Below, in pieces: positions 15,603 through 23,309 of a DNA stretch of 32,768 nt. The stretch is from Acidisoma sp. L85 (GTDB lineage: Bacteria > Pseudomonadota > Alphaproteobacteria > Acetobacterales > Acetobacteraceae): contig NZ_LMUQ01000039.1 of NCBI RefSeq assembly GCF_009765865.1, positions 164,412 through 197,179 on the forward strand, given 5' to 3'. Numbering within the stretch: position 1 is the first letter of the stretch; each line of letters starts with the position of its first letter. The notes beneath the pieces are model-generated. The model searched no databases, was not told the origin of the DNA, and saw nothing but the letters and a program-made list of their open reading frames with translations. Made by a program: the position numbers and the translations under genes.

Positions 15603-16609
15603 GGCGAATCATCCAGCGCGCCGCCCGTGTAGCGCGCGGAAGGCCCATTACCCGTCATCTTCACCACCACCCCGCCCTTGGCGACGATACGGTCCCGATG
15701 CCGCGTCACGATACGCCCGGCCTGAGGCGCGCGCAGACTGATCCAGGGCTTGCCCGGCATCGGCAGCAGCCGCGCCACCTCCTCCCCCGCCGCGACGGTC
15801 GCGCCTAAAGGCAGCGGAAATGCGATGAGCCCGGCGGAGGGCGCGAAGATCGTCTCGATATTCTGGATCGGCACCGCGATACCCCGCCAGGGCGGCAGCG
15901 CATCGGCCCCTTCAATCGCTCCGACATGGCCGAGGAAATCGTACAGACCACGGACATCCGCTTCGGTCGTCGCGGGATCGGTATCGGCCTGGCCACGCAG
16001 CTCCACCGTGCTGGTCAAACGCTGAGGTCCCTGATGGGATAATAGCCGCGCCGCCGCGGCCTCCTCGAAGGCGCCGCTGTTGTCGAAATCCCACAGGATC
16101 GCGAGCTCGGCGCCAAAGGCTGCGCCAAGCGCCTCCGCCTTCGGCCAGAAGTCGCGGTGCACATAGATGTAGGAAATCGCCTCGGCATCCGTATGCAGGT
16201 CGAGCACGATCTCGGCCCCCTCGGACAGCGCGTAGAGCGTGCTCTGCCAAGCTGAAAAGCTGGTCGCATCGGGGTGAGCGATCGAGGCGGGAAAATGCCG
16301 GTTGAAATTGCGCGAGCCTGCCTCGTGGAAGCGCCCGAGCAGCCGGTCCTGCCGGAACTGCCTGAGTCCCAGCGGATTAGCCTGCGCCACCACCGTAACA
16401 GTGCCGCGCAACAGCCCCCGCCGCTCTGCCGTGGCGAGGCGTGGCAGAAGCTGGTCCAGCACGATCATGCCCGGAATTTCGTCGGCATGGACACCCGCTT
16501 GCAGGTGGACGACCGGGCCGCTGCCCGAACCATGGAAGCGCCAGGCGGCGATCCGCAGCACTTCGCCCGGTCCGTCTCCCGGGAAGGTCACGCTCACATC
16601 CTCGGCCAT
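15599..16609 (-). CDS. AstE/AspA-family zinc deacylase (succinylglutamate desuccinylase/aspartoacylase type)
   Basis: Starting at the ATG at 16609 the product has 336 residues. The zinc site is visible as HADE (His41, Glu44) in LQAGVHADEIPG, with His139 in VLDLHTDAE as third ligand. NPLGLRQFRQDRLLGRFHEAG and NFNRHFP are the substrate-pocket blocks typical of this M14-like family. Members cleave N-acyl amino acids: N-succinylglutamate, N-acetylaspartate, or N-acetyl-diaminobutyrate in ectoine breakdown (DoeB). The gene converges on the amino-acid ABC transporter, so hydrolysis of an imported N-acyl amino acid is plausible. Other ectoine catabolic genes (doeA, eutBC) are not present. An in-frame upstream extension exists but lacks conserved sequence. 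Confidence 0.85.
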   Translation of the reverse strand: MAEDVSVTFPGDGPGEVLRIAAWRFHGSGSGPVVHLQAGVHADEIPGMIVLDQLLPRLATAERRGLLRGTVTVVAQANPLGLRQFRQDRLLGRFHEAGSRNFNRHFPASIAHPDATSFSAWQSTLYALSEGAEIVLDLHTDAEAISYIYVHRDFWPKAEALGAAFGAELAILWDFDNSGAFEEAAAARLLSHQGPQRLTSTVELRGQADTDPATTEADVRGLYDFLGHVGAIEGADALPPWRGIAVPIQNIETIFAPSAGLIAFPLPLGATVAAGEEVARLLPMPGKPWISLRAPQAGRIVTRHRDRIVAKGGVVVKMTGNGPSARYTGGALDDSP

Positions 16610-16765
16610 ATCGCGTCTCCAGCTCCTCGCGAGCGGCGATCCTAGTCTTGATGAGCGTGTGTTCAACAGTGCCCGAAGAATGTTTTGCGCTTGAGACGCT
16701 GGCCAGGGCGCATAAGTCTCGGTCCGGCGATCTCGAACGAGGCCGCCATTCAAGGATGCGCCAGG

Positions 16766-17239
16766 ATGAGCCGCGCTTTCGTCTCCGAAGATGCCGCTGC
16801 CGCCGCTGCCGCCGTTCTGCCGGAGCGGCCGGTGAGCGCGATGCCCAACCTCGTCACCCCAAGCGGCCTCGCCGCGATCGAGGCGGAGGCGGCGAGGCTA
16901 GAAGCGCATCTCGCCGCCCTTGCGGCCGAGGATCCGGCGCGCCCCGCCCTCGCCCGCGACCTCCGCTACTGGCGCAGCAGGCGAACGACCGCGCAGCTGA
17001 CCGAGCCACCCGCCACGCCTGAAGAAGTCGCCTTCGGCACCACCGTCACACTGCGCCGAGCCAATGGCGCCACCCAGCGTTACCGCATCGTCGGCGAGGA
17101 TGAGGCCGATCCAGCGGCGGGGTTACTGAGTTGGGCCTCCCCCGTCGCCCAGGCTCTCCTGGGCGCGGTCCCGGGAGAGGTGGTGGAAACCGGAGGCGGC
17201 CGCCCGGCGATGACGGTACTGGAGATCGAAATCGCCTAG
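16766..17239 (+). CDS. GreA/GreB-family transcription elongation factor
   Basis: The ATG at 16766, preceded by AAGGA (16752-16756), gives 157 residues, close to GreB length. The opening MSRAFVSED and PNLVTPSGLAAI are typical of the proteobacterial GreA/GreB-like group. Residues about 30-75 form the antiparallel coiled coil that enters the RNA polymerase secondary channel. The C-terminal domain has VAFGTTVTLRRANGATQRY and ASPVAQALLGAVPGE, the FKBP-like fold. It stimulates transcript cleavage to rescue backtracked polymerase. It diverges from the deacylase gene and converges on rnhA 27 bases away. Whether it is GreA, GreB or a regulatory paralogue is unclear. Confidence 0.88.
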   Translation: MSRAFVSEDAAAAAAAVLPERPVSAMPNLVTPSGLAAIEAEAARLEAHLAALAAEDPARPALARDLRYWRSRRTTAQLTEPPATPEEVAFGTTVTLRRANGATQRYRIVGEDEADPAAGLLSWASPVAQALLGAVPGEVVETGGGRPAMTVLEIEIA

Positions 17240-17266
17240 GTGTCGGCGACGAACGCTCGCAGCTTG

Positions 17267-17722
17267 TTAGCCTCCCAACTTCGCCCGCGCTTCCGTCGCC
17301 AGCACATCCGCCCGCTCGTTCATCGTGTCGCCGGAATGGCCGCGCACCCAGCGCCAGTCGATCTCGTGGCGCTGCGCCGCGGCCAGGATGCGTTTCCACA
17401 AATCGATATTCGCCACCGGATCGCCCGAGGCGCTGCGCCAATTCTTGCGTACCCATCCCGTGGTCCAGCGGGTGATGCCGTTGCGCAGATATTCGCTGTC
17501 GGTATGCAGCGCGACCGTGCAGGGCCGCGTCAAAGCTTCCAGCGCTTCGGCCGCCGCCGTCAGCTCCATGCGGTTATTCGTCGTCACCGCCTCAGCGCCG
17601 GACAACTCGCGCTCCACCGTGCCGAAACGCAGGATCGCCGCCCAGCCACCGGGGCCGGGATTGGGCTTGCAGCCGCCATCGGTCCAAATCTCGACGAGCG
17701 CCAGCGCGTCCTCAGCCGACAT
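17267..17722 (-). CDS. rnhA: Ribonuclease HI
   Basis: The ATG at 17722 gives 151 residues. All four metal-binding acids are present: Asp15 in WTDGGC, Glu53 in NNRMELTAA, Asp75 in HTDSEY and Asp139 in [20 protein letters not shown] is the flexible catalytic-loop histidine region. The enzyme cleaves RNA in RNA-DNA hybrids, including R-loops and replication primers. The start overlaps the end of the homoserine kinase gene by 11 bases. This thrB-rnhA pairing is common in alphaproteobacteria and makes the operon assignment firm. Confidence 0.97.
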   Translation of the reverse strand: MSAEDALALVEIWTDGGCKPNPGPGGWAAILRFGTVERELSGAEAVTTNNRMELTAAAEALEALTRPCTVALHTDSEYLRNGITRWTTGWVRKNWRSASGDPVANIDLWKRILAAAQRHEIDWRWVRGHSGDTMNERADVLATEARAKLGG

Positions 17723-18671
17723 AGGACCGCACCCCCCGCGCATGATGGTGGAAGCGCAGCTTGCGGAGATATTCCAGCGGATCCTTCCGCGTCACCAGCG
17801 CGCCCTCCGGCGTGTAGAGCCAATCGTAGAGGCGGGTGAGCAGGAAACGCAGCGCCGCGCCCTGGGCCAGCACCGGCAGCGCCGCCTCCTCGGCCTCGCT
17901 CAGCGGCCGCACCGCGTTGTAGCCCGCGATGAGCGCCCGGCCACGTGTCACGTTGAAGGTGCCGTCCGTCTCGAAGCACCAGGCATTGAGGCAGACCGCG
18001 AGGTCATAGGCCAGGATGTCGGTTGCGGCGAAGTAGAAGTCGATCAGTCCGGAAATTCGGCCGTCGAGGAAGAATACATTGTCGGGAAAAAGATCGGCGT
18101 GGATATGACCGATCGGCAATCCGCTCGGCCAGTTCGCCATGACCTCCGCCACAGACCGCTCGGCCTCCGCATCCAGCCCTGCGGCGACTTCCTCACCGCG
18201 TCCAAGACTGCGGGCCAGCAACGGCGGCCAGCCGGAGGGTCCCAGCGCATTGAAGCGCGCCGGCGCATAGCCTTGACCGGCAAGATGGAGACGGGCGAGC
18301 GCCTCGCCGAGCGGCCCGCAATGCACGACCTGCGGGCGCCGTGGCCAGACGCCCGGAAGAAAGGTGGTGATCGCGGCATGGCGGCCCGCCAGCATGCGCA
18401 GCGCCTCGCCATCGCGCGCACGGACTGGCCGGGGGCAGGTCACGCCATGCTCGAACAGATGCTCCATGAGGCCGAGGAACCACGGCAGTTCCTCGGGATC
18501 GACGCGCTTCTCATACAGCGTGAGGATGAAATCGCCCGAGGTCGTGCGCAGCATGTAGTTGCTGTTCTCGACCCCCTCCGCGATGCCGCGAAAGGCCACC
18601 ATCTCGCCGATGTCATAGGCGATGAGATACTCGGCGAGCGCCTCATCCGTAACTTCCGTGTAGACGGCCAT
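17712..18671 (-). CDS. thrB: Homoserine kinase, type II (APH fold)
   Basis: The ATG at 18671 gives 319 residues, normal for the alphaproteobacterial ThrB that belongs to the aminoglycoside-phosphotransferase fold and not to the GHMP kinases. [16 protein letters not shown] and GVENSNYML are family-specific N-terminal blocks. [15 protein letters not shown] contains the catalytic HxDxxxxN, followed by GLIDFYFA with the magnesium-binding Asp. It phosphorylates homoserine in threonine biosynthesis in the cytoplasm. It is co-transcribed with rnhA through an 11-base overlap. A longer frame upstream contains no conserved sequence. Confidence 0.95.
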   Translation of the reverse strand: MAVYTEVTDEALAEYLIAYDIGEMVAFRGIAEGVENSNYMLRTTSGDFILTLYEKRVDPEELPWFLGLMEHLFEHGVTCPRPVRARDGEALRMLAGRHAAITTFLPGVWPRRPQVVHCGPLGEALARLHLAGQGYAPARFNALGPSGWPPLLARSLGRGEEVAAGLDAEAERSVAEVMANWPSGLPIGHIHADLFPDNVFFLDGRISGLIDFYFAATDILAYDLAVCLNAWCFETDGTFNVTRGRALIAGYNAVRPLSEAEEAALPVLAQGAALRFLLTRLYDWLYTPEGALVTRKDPLEYLRKLRFHHHARGVRSYVG

Positions 18672-18742
18672 CAGCGAGAGTCCATGCGAGTGGGTAGAGG
18701 GTTGGGGCTCATGCCTTCCCCGACCCGGTTCCGTCCAGCCCC

Positions 18743-18795
18743 AAAAAAGCTTCAGGCCCATCCCCGCCCGTTACGGCGAGAATGAGCCTGAAAGC
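18743..18795 (-). terminator. Probable Rho-independent terminator of the DEAD-box helicase gene
   Basis: Read on the minus strand, GCTTTCAGGC pairs with GCCTGAAGC (one bulged T) around an internal GC-rich loop, and TTTTTT follows directly (complement of the A-run at 18743-18748). It starts about 23 bases after the helicase stop. The loop is long, so efficiency is uncertain. Confidence 0.6.
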
Positions 18796-18817
18796 CTGGC
18801 CGGTAAGACTCTTAGCT

Positions 18818-20113
18818 TTAGGCGGCCCGCGACCGGCGGCCGGAGCCGGAGCGGCGGCTGCGGCGCTTCGGTCGCTCGGCCTCCGTCTGCTGCTGCGGCG
18901 TGTGAACCGGGCGCATCGGCACCACCTCGGCGGTCGCGCCCGGCACCAGTGGCGCGGAAGGCCGCGGCCCGGCGACGTGCATGACCACACCCGTCAAGCG
19001 CTGAATGGCGCGCAGGAAGCTCTGCTCGCTCGAGTCGCAGAAGGCATGAGCAATGCCCGAGGCGCCAGCACGCGCGGTGCGGCCGATGCGATGGACGTAG
19101 CTCTCAGGCTCGTTCGGCAGGTCGAAGTTGATGACGTGGCTGATGTCCGTCACGTGGATGCCCCGCGCCGCGAGATCGGTCGCGACCAACACCCGCGCCT
19201 GGCCGTTCTTGAAGCGATCCAGGCTGCGCACGCGCGCATTCTGGCTTTTGTTGCCATGCATCGCCTCGGCGGGGATGCCGGCGGCTTCCAGGTATTCGGC
19301 GACACGATCCGCGCCGCGCTTGGTGCGGGCAAAGACAATGACGCGCGAGAAGGCCGGGTCACGTAGCAGCGTCACCAGCAGCGCCCGCTTCGCCGAAGCC
19401 TCGACGAAATGGACATGCTGCTCGATCCGGTCCGGTGTCGGCGTCTCGCTTTCGACCTGAACGCGAACCGGGTTGCGCAGCAGGCTGGTGGCGAGCTTGG
19501 CGACTTCGGTCGGCATCGTGGCCGAGAACAGCATCGACTGACGCTGCGCCGGAAGCGCAGCCATGATCGTCCGGATATCGCGGATGAAGCCTAGGTCAAG
19601 CATCTGGTCGCCCTCGTCGAGGACGAAATGGCTCACCTGGTCGAGCAACAGCTCCCTAGTGCTCATCAGGTCCTTGATGCGGCCCGGCGTGCCGACGACG
19701 ACGTCGGTGCCGCGCTGCATCTTCTGGACCTGCGGGCTACGGCCGACGCCGCCGAGAATGGCGACGGTGCGGATGCCGGTACCGGCCGAGAAGCGGCGGA
19801 TGCTCTCCTCGATCTGCAGAGCGAGTTCGCGCGTCGGCGCCAGAATCAGCGCGCGGGTGCCGTAGGGCTTGGGCCGGCGCTTGTCGGCGAGGAGGTGCTG
19901 GATGATGGGCAGGGCGAAGGCGCCGGTCTTGCCGGTACCGGTCTGCGCGACGCCGAGCAGGTCACGCCCTTCGAGCAGTTTGGGGATGGCGCCAGCCTGG
20001 ATCGGCGTCGGCGCGGTGAATTTCAGATCGGTCAGGATGCGGCGCAGTGGCTCGATAAGGCCGAGCGTATCAAAGCTGCCGTCGGTGGTCGGTGGTGATT
20101 GGGTAGAAGACAA
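18818..20113 (-). CDS. DEAD-box RNA helicase, RhlE-like, with a DEGD motif II
   Basis: The product has the helicase motifs in order: Q motif FTAPTPIQ, motif I AQTGTGKT, Ia PTRELALQI, Ib TPGRI, motif II LDEGDQMLDLGF, III SAT, IV VIVFARTK, V ATDLAARGIHV and VI HRIGRTARAG. The arginine-rich C-terminal tail (RPKRRSRRSGSGRRSR) probably binds RNA. Motif II is DEGD instead of DEAD (codons at 19607-19618); the metal-binding acids are kept. Such helicases remodel rRNA and mRNA, often in the cold. The start is uncertain: TTG at 20113 has GGAGAG seven bases upstream (431 residues), and GTG at 20128 lacks such a site. The frame stays open to 20290 without conserved sequence. Confidence 0.93.
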   Translation of the reverse strand: MSSTQSPPTTDGSFDTLGLIEPLRRILTDLKFTAPTPIQAGAIPKLLEGRDLLGVAQTGTGKTGAFALPIIQHLLADKRRPKPYGTRALILAPTRELALQIEESIRRFSAGTGIRTVAILGGVGRSPQVQKMQRGTDVVVGTPGRIKDLMSTRELLLDQVSHFVLDEGDQMLDLGFIRDIRTIMAALPAQRQSMLFSATMPTEVAKLATSLLRNPVRVQVESETPTPDRIEQHVHFVEASAKRALLVTLLRDPAFSRVIVFARTKRGADRVAEYLEAAGIPAEAMHGNKSQNARVRSLDRFKNGQARVLVATDLAARGIHVTDISHVINFDLPNEPESYVHRIGRTARAGASGIAHAFCDSSEQSFLRAIQRLTGVVMHVAGPRPSAPLVPGATAEVVPMRPVHTPQQQTEAERPKRRSRRSGSGRRSRAA

Positions 20114-20336
20114 AGCAAGACTCTCCACGCCGCCGGGGCCAAGTGCGCCGGCGGGTCGTGTCCGTGCTCCCCGCGCGATGCGGAGTGGAACAGGTTCAGG
20201 GAGATTGCCCGGAAGAGATGAGGTCCGAACTGGCCGCCGCCTGTATGGCGAGGCCCAAGCGGGCTCAAGGTTCGCGCGCCTCGCGAACAATCATGGCTGG
20301 CTTATGCCGCAGCGCAGCATGGAATGCAATCTATTT

Positions 20337-20726
20337 TCAACCGGTGATGCCGGTGAACACCAAAACGATACCCAGAGTTGCAACGGCGTAGCAGAGCGAG
20401 CGCGCATAAGGCACGCCGCCGACATAAAGGGGCCAATAAACAATCCTGCCCCAAAAATAGAGATAGCACCCGATGACAGTCTGCGCGCCATGTCGTTGCA
20501 GGAAGGCGCCCGCCAGCACGACGACCGCGAAGAACGGAAAGGTCTCCATAAAATTGGCGAAGGCCCTGACGACGCGCCCCTCCCACCCGGTGATCGGCCT
20601 TTGATCGTCCCGCGCGCCCGACGTGAAGGTAACGCCGCGCTGCCGCATGACCGCGACGCCGGTCGCCACCGATTGGACAAGGCCGAACAGAACGGTCCAG
20701 AGGAGCAGTCGGATTTCGATCGTCAC
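20337..20726 (-). CDS. MAPEG-family membrane protein
   Basis: The 129-residue protein has four hydrophobic helices (about 5-25, 55-77, 82-100 and 108-127). The MAPEG pattern is RVVRAFANFMETFPFFAVVV, then GCYLYFWGRIVYWPLYVGG. The family includes glutathione-dependent membrane enzymes; the bacterial members are mostly of unknown substrate. It starts with GTG at 20726, preceded by AGGAGG seven bases upstream, a strong site that decides the start. It stands alone between the helicase gene and a divergent lipid pyrophosphatase gene. Confidence 0.88.
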   Translation of the reverse strand: MTIEIRLLLWTVLFGLVQSVATGVAVMRQRGVTFTSGARDDQRPITGWEGRVVRAFANFMETFPFFAVVVLAGAFLQRHGAQTVIGCYLYFWGRIVYWPLYVGGVPYARSLCYAVATLGIVLVFTGITG

Positions 20727-20813
20727 GCGGCGGCCTCCTGAGCTTCAGGGGAGCGGGACATCCTCGTGGCACTCCGCTAAAATGCAACCTATCGGCGGCG
20801 GGGAAGGGCTGTG

Positions 20814-21602
20814 ATGACAATCCTAGGGGTCCCGCTCGGCTGGCGGCGCGTTGTAACGGGCGCTCTCGCGCTGGTGGCGGTCTTCGCGCCTATCATTTTC
20901 CTGGGGGCGGCGACCGATCCGAATATCCTGTGGAAGATCGTTCATAACCGCTGCGTGCCCGACCAGCTGCATGTCGGCAGCCCGCTGCCCTGCACCCGCG
21001 TCGACCTCAAGGGCGGCTATGCGATCCTCAAGGACATCGTCGGCCATACGCAGTACCTGCTGATCCCGACGGCACGGCTGACCGGGATCGAGAGTCCCGC
21101 GTTGCTCACGCCGGGGGCACGGAACTATTTCGGCGACGCCTGGACTCAGATTGGCTTCGTCCGCGCTCAAGCCGAGGAGGATCTGCCGCGCCAGGATCTC
21201 AGCCTCGCGATCAACTCGATCTATGGCCGCAGCCAGCAGCAGCTTCATATTCACATGGACTGCATCCGCATCGATGTCCGGAATGCCCTGGCCCGCCATG
21301 CGGCGACGATCGGCACTACCTGGGCGCCCTTTCCAGAGCCGCTCGTCGGGCAGCCCTACCGCGCGATGCGGATCATGGGGATGAGCCTCGAGCGGCAGAA
21401 CCCGTTCAAGCTGCTGGCGACCGGCGAACCAGGCGCCTCGGCCGATATGGGCCGGCATACGCTGGTCGTCGCGGGCGAGAATTTCGCTGGGGGCGCGCCA
21501 GGTTTCATTTTGCTCGACGGCCTGGCCGAACCGGCGAAGGGAAACATGGGCAGCGGCGAGTACCTACAGGACCACAACTGCGCGGTGGCGAAAGCGCCTT
21601 AA
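20814..21602 (+). CDS. cdh: CDP-diacylglycerol pyrophosphatase
   Basis: The 262-residue protein has an N-terminal hydrophobic anchor (about residues 10-33), then NRCVPDQLHVGSPLPC and NSIYGRSQQQLHIHMDCI. The last contains the HxHxD histidine-triad-like catalytic motif of the Cdh family. It hydrolyses CDP-diacylglycerol to phosphatidate and CMP at the periplasmic face. GGAAGG lies seven bases before the ATG at 20814, which is preferred over the GTG one codon upstream. It diverges from the MAPEG gene, with 87 bases between. No partner gene is seen nearby. Confidence 0.93.
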   Translation: MTILGVPLGWRRVVTGALALVAVFAPIIFLGAATDPNILWKIVHNRCVPDQLHVGSPLPCTRVDLKGGYAILKDIVGHTQYLLIPTARLTGIESPALLTPGARNYFGDAWTQIGFVRAQAEEDLPRQDLSLAINSIYGRSQQQLHIHMDCIRIDVRNALARHAATIGTTWAPFPEPLVGQPYRAMRIMGMSLERQNPFKLLATGEPGASADMGRHTLVVAGENFAGGAPGFILLDGLAEPAKGNMGSGEYLQDHNCAVAKAP

Positions 21603-21655
21603 GAGCAGGCAGTCCCTTGATGATCTGATTCTGAACCGTGATCCAAAAGATCCCT

Positions 21656-21739
21656 CATGGCGCGCGAAGGCGTGCCATCCACGCCTTGCCTTCGGGACGC
21701 AGCAAAGGCGCGGATGCTCGGCCTTCGCCGAGCATGACG
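21656..21739. repeat. Palindromic intergenic element, copy 2 (with internal insertion)
   Basis: This element lies between the convergent cdh and cbpM genes. Its right half holds a perfect 9-bp hairpin, ATGCTCGGC (21714-21722), loop CTTC, complement 21727-21735, followed by the CATGACG end. The block 21712-21739 is the exact reverse complement of 32257-32284. The left half (CATGGCGCGCGAAGGCGTG) matches the other arm of that copy with one change. About 35 bases at 21675-21710 are inserted between the arms and contain a degenerate second copy of the CCACGCCTT part. Confidence 0.8.
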
Positions 21740-21773
21740 AATCGACCACAGATTTAGCGATATCCACGCCCCC

Positions 21774-22046
21774 TCACCCCTCACTCACCGGCCGCACCCC
21801 CCGCAGCGCGCGGCGCAGGCCATGGATTTGGTCGATCAATTGGAGAATGAGGGCGACGCCTTCGTCGTTCACGCCCATCTCCTCGCGGAGATCCTGGATG
21901 AGATGCGCCCGCGCCACATCGACCTGGGTGAAGCGCCGCGCCGGCGCGCCGGCCTCAGGCACCAGCCAGCCTTCCGCGACCCAGGTCTCCAACGTGATGA
22001 CATCGACCCTTGTGATTTGCCGCATTTCCTCAAGGTCGAAGCTCAT
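21774..22046 (-). CDS. cbpM: Chaperone modulator CbpM
   Basis: The 90-residue protein starts at the ATG at 22046, which overlaps the CbpA stop (ATGA). MSFDLEEMRQITRVDVITLETWVAEGW and RRFTQVDVARAHLIQDL are MerR-like helix-turn-helix elements typical of CbpM. DLREEMGVNDEGVALILQLIDQIHGL is its hallmark central helix. CbpM binds the J domain of CbpA and inhibits its co-chaperone activity. The gene order cbpA-cbpM matches Escherichia coli. It ends the minus-strand operon that begins with the glycosidase gene. Confidence 0.92.
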   Translation of the reverse strand: MSFDLEEMRQITRVDVITLETWVAEGWLVPEAGAPARRFTQVDVARAHLIQDLREEMGVNDEGVALILQLIDQIHGLRRALRGVRPVSEG

Positions 22047-22954
22047 ACGCCCATCTCCCGCCTTGGCGCTTGGTCGCGCCCTGCTTCCCAACCTTCGACG
22101 AAAGCCTCCAGCGCCGGATCTGGCGCGTCAGGCAGCACGATTTTGAGCGTGATGTAGACATCCCCCCGACCGCCCTCCGGCAGCGGAACCCCGCGCCCAC
22201 GCAGGCGCAACACCCGCCCGGTATTGGTGCCAGGCGGCAAATTCGCGTTGACCGGACCGGCTGGCGTCGGGACCGCGATCTTTCCGCCAAGCACCGCCTC
22301 GTTGATCGAAATCGGAACATCGAGGCGCACGTCGTTCCCATCCCGCACATAAAACGGATGCGGCCGCACCGAAACCTCGATGAGGGCATCGCCCGGCGGA
22401 CCCTCCCCCGGACTGGGCTCGCCCTTGCCCTTCAGCCGCAGCGCCTGGCCTTCCCGCGTGCCGGGCGGAATGGTGATGTCGAGTGCCGCACCATCCGGCA
22501 TCGTCACCCGCCGCGTGACACCATTCACCGCGTCGAGGAAATCGAGATCGAGGTGATACCGCAGATCGCCACCTCGCATATGGAAAGGCCGCCGCCCGCG
22601 ATTGGCGAAGATGGCGGAGAGAAGGTCGTCATCCTCGCTCAGATCGGCGAAGCCCGCGCCGGTGTCATAGGCGTGGCCCGGCCCCTCCGCCCCCGCATAG
22701 TCGCGGTAATATCGCCGCTGCGGCACCTCGACCCCCGCCGCGTCGATCTCGCCGCGATCGAAACGGCCGCGCTTTTCCTCATCGCTCAGCAGCGCATTGG
22801 CTGAGGCGATTTCCTTGAACTTCCGTTCCGCTTCCTTGTCGCCTGGATTGAGATCGGGATGCAGCTTCTTGGCGAGGGCGCGATAGGCTTTCTGAATGTC
22901 CTTTTGGGAGGCATCCTTCGCGACGCCGAGCAGCTTATAGGGATCCGTGCTCAT
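22043..22954 (-). CDS. cbpA: Curved DNA-binding protein/DnaJ-class co-chaperone CbpA
   Basis: The ATG at 22954 gives 303 residues. The N-terminal J domain (MSTDPYKLLGVAKDASQKDI, then HPD at residues 32-34) stimulates the ATPase of DnaK. A short glycine-poor linker leads to two beta-barrel substrate-binding domains: VTMPDGAALDITIPPGTREGQALRLKGKG and GKIAVPTPAGPVNANLPPG. There is no zinc-finger domain, so it is CbpA and not DnaJ. It lies 13 bases after a small unknown gene and is followed by its modulator CbpM. A further upstream reading frame overlaps that small gene and is not used. Confidence 0.94.
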   Translation of the reverse strand: MSTDPYKLLGVAKDASQKDIQKAYRALAKKLHPDLNPGDKEAERKFKEIASANALLSDEEKRGRFDRGEIDAAGVEVPQRRYYRDYAGAEGPGHAYDTGAGFADLSEDDDLLSAIFANRGRRPFHMRGGDLRYHLDLDFLDAVNGVTRRVTMPDGAALDITIPPGTREGQALRLKGKGEPSPGEGPPGDALIEVSVRPHPFYVRDGNDVRLDVPISINEAVLGGKIAVPTPAGPVNANLPPGTNTGRVLRLRGRGVPLPEGGRGDVYITLKIVLPDAPDPALEAFVEGWEAGRDQAPRREMGV

Positions 22955-22967
22955 CGCCGTGTTCCTG

Positions 22968-23309
22968 TCAAAGTCCAAGCTCCTCCCGCAGATGTCCAAA
23001 ACGATCGGGATCGAGGTAGCGCCCGTCCTCATACAGCACGCGCAGCGCCGCCAGTCCCGTCTGCGTGAAATAGGCACGGCGCCCGAGGTCTTCAGCGGGC
23101 ATGTCCATGATTCCACGCGCCACCAGACCGGCGAGAACCGGCGGCACCTTGGGCTCGCCTTTGCGCGGCCCCGTGGTCCAGACCGCGACGCCGATGCCCT
23201 GTGCCAGGGATTTGCGATGACCGAAGGCCGCCCCGAGTTCCTGCCGCAGGAAGCTCCGCTCGCTCGGCGAAAAGGGCAGCGTTTGCGGTTCTCGGGACGC
23301 GTCGCTCAC
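22968..23309 (-). CDS. Conserved small protein of unknown function in the glycosidase-cbpA operon
   Basis: This 113-residue protein starts at GTG (23309), overlapping the stop of the glycosidase gene (GTGA), and ends 13 bases before cbpA. I recognise no enzyme motif. It opens with [37 protein letters not shown] and contains [16 protein letters not shown] and [14 protein letters not shown]. The layout of helices with a short basic turn resembles a winged-helix, MarR-like small DNA- or protein-binding fold, which is a weak inference. Its tight linkage makes it a genuine gene, possibly a regulator or partner of its neighbours. Confidence 0.75.
   Translation of the reverse strand: MSDASREPQTLPFSPSERSFLRQELGAAFGHRKSLAQGIGVAVWTTGPRKGEPKVPPVLAGLVARGIMDMPAEDLGRRAYFTQTGLAALRVLYEDGRYLDPDRFGHLREELGL

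Noticed and set aside
16691-16718. Promoter-like TTGAGA and CATAAG before the GreA/GreB-family gene
   Set aside because: The spacing is only 14 bases and the -10 is poor, so I do not call it a promoter.
17325-18785. Plus-strand open frame of 486 codons over rnhA and thrB
   Set aside because: The minus strand encodes two clearly recognisable overlapping enzymes. The plus-strand translation is a high-GC shadow without motifs.
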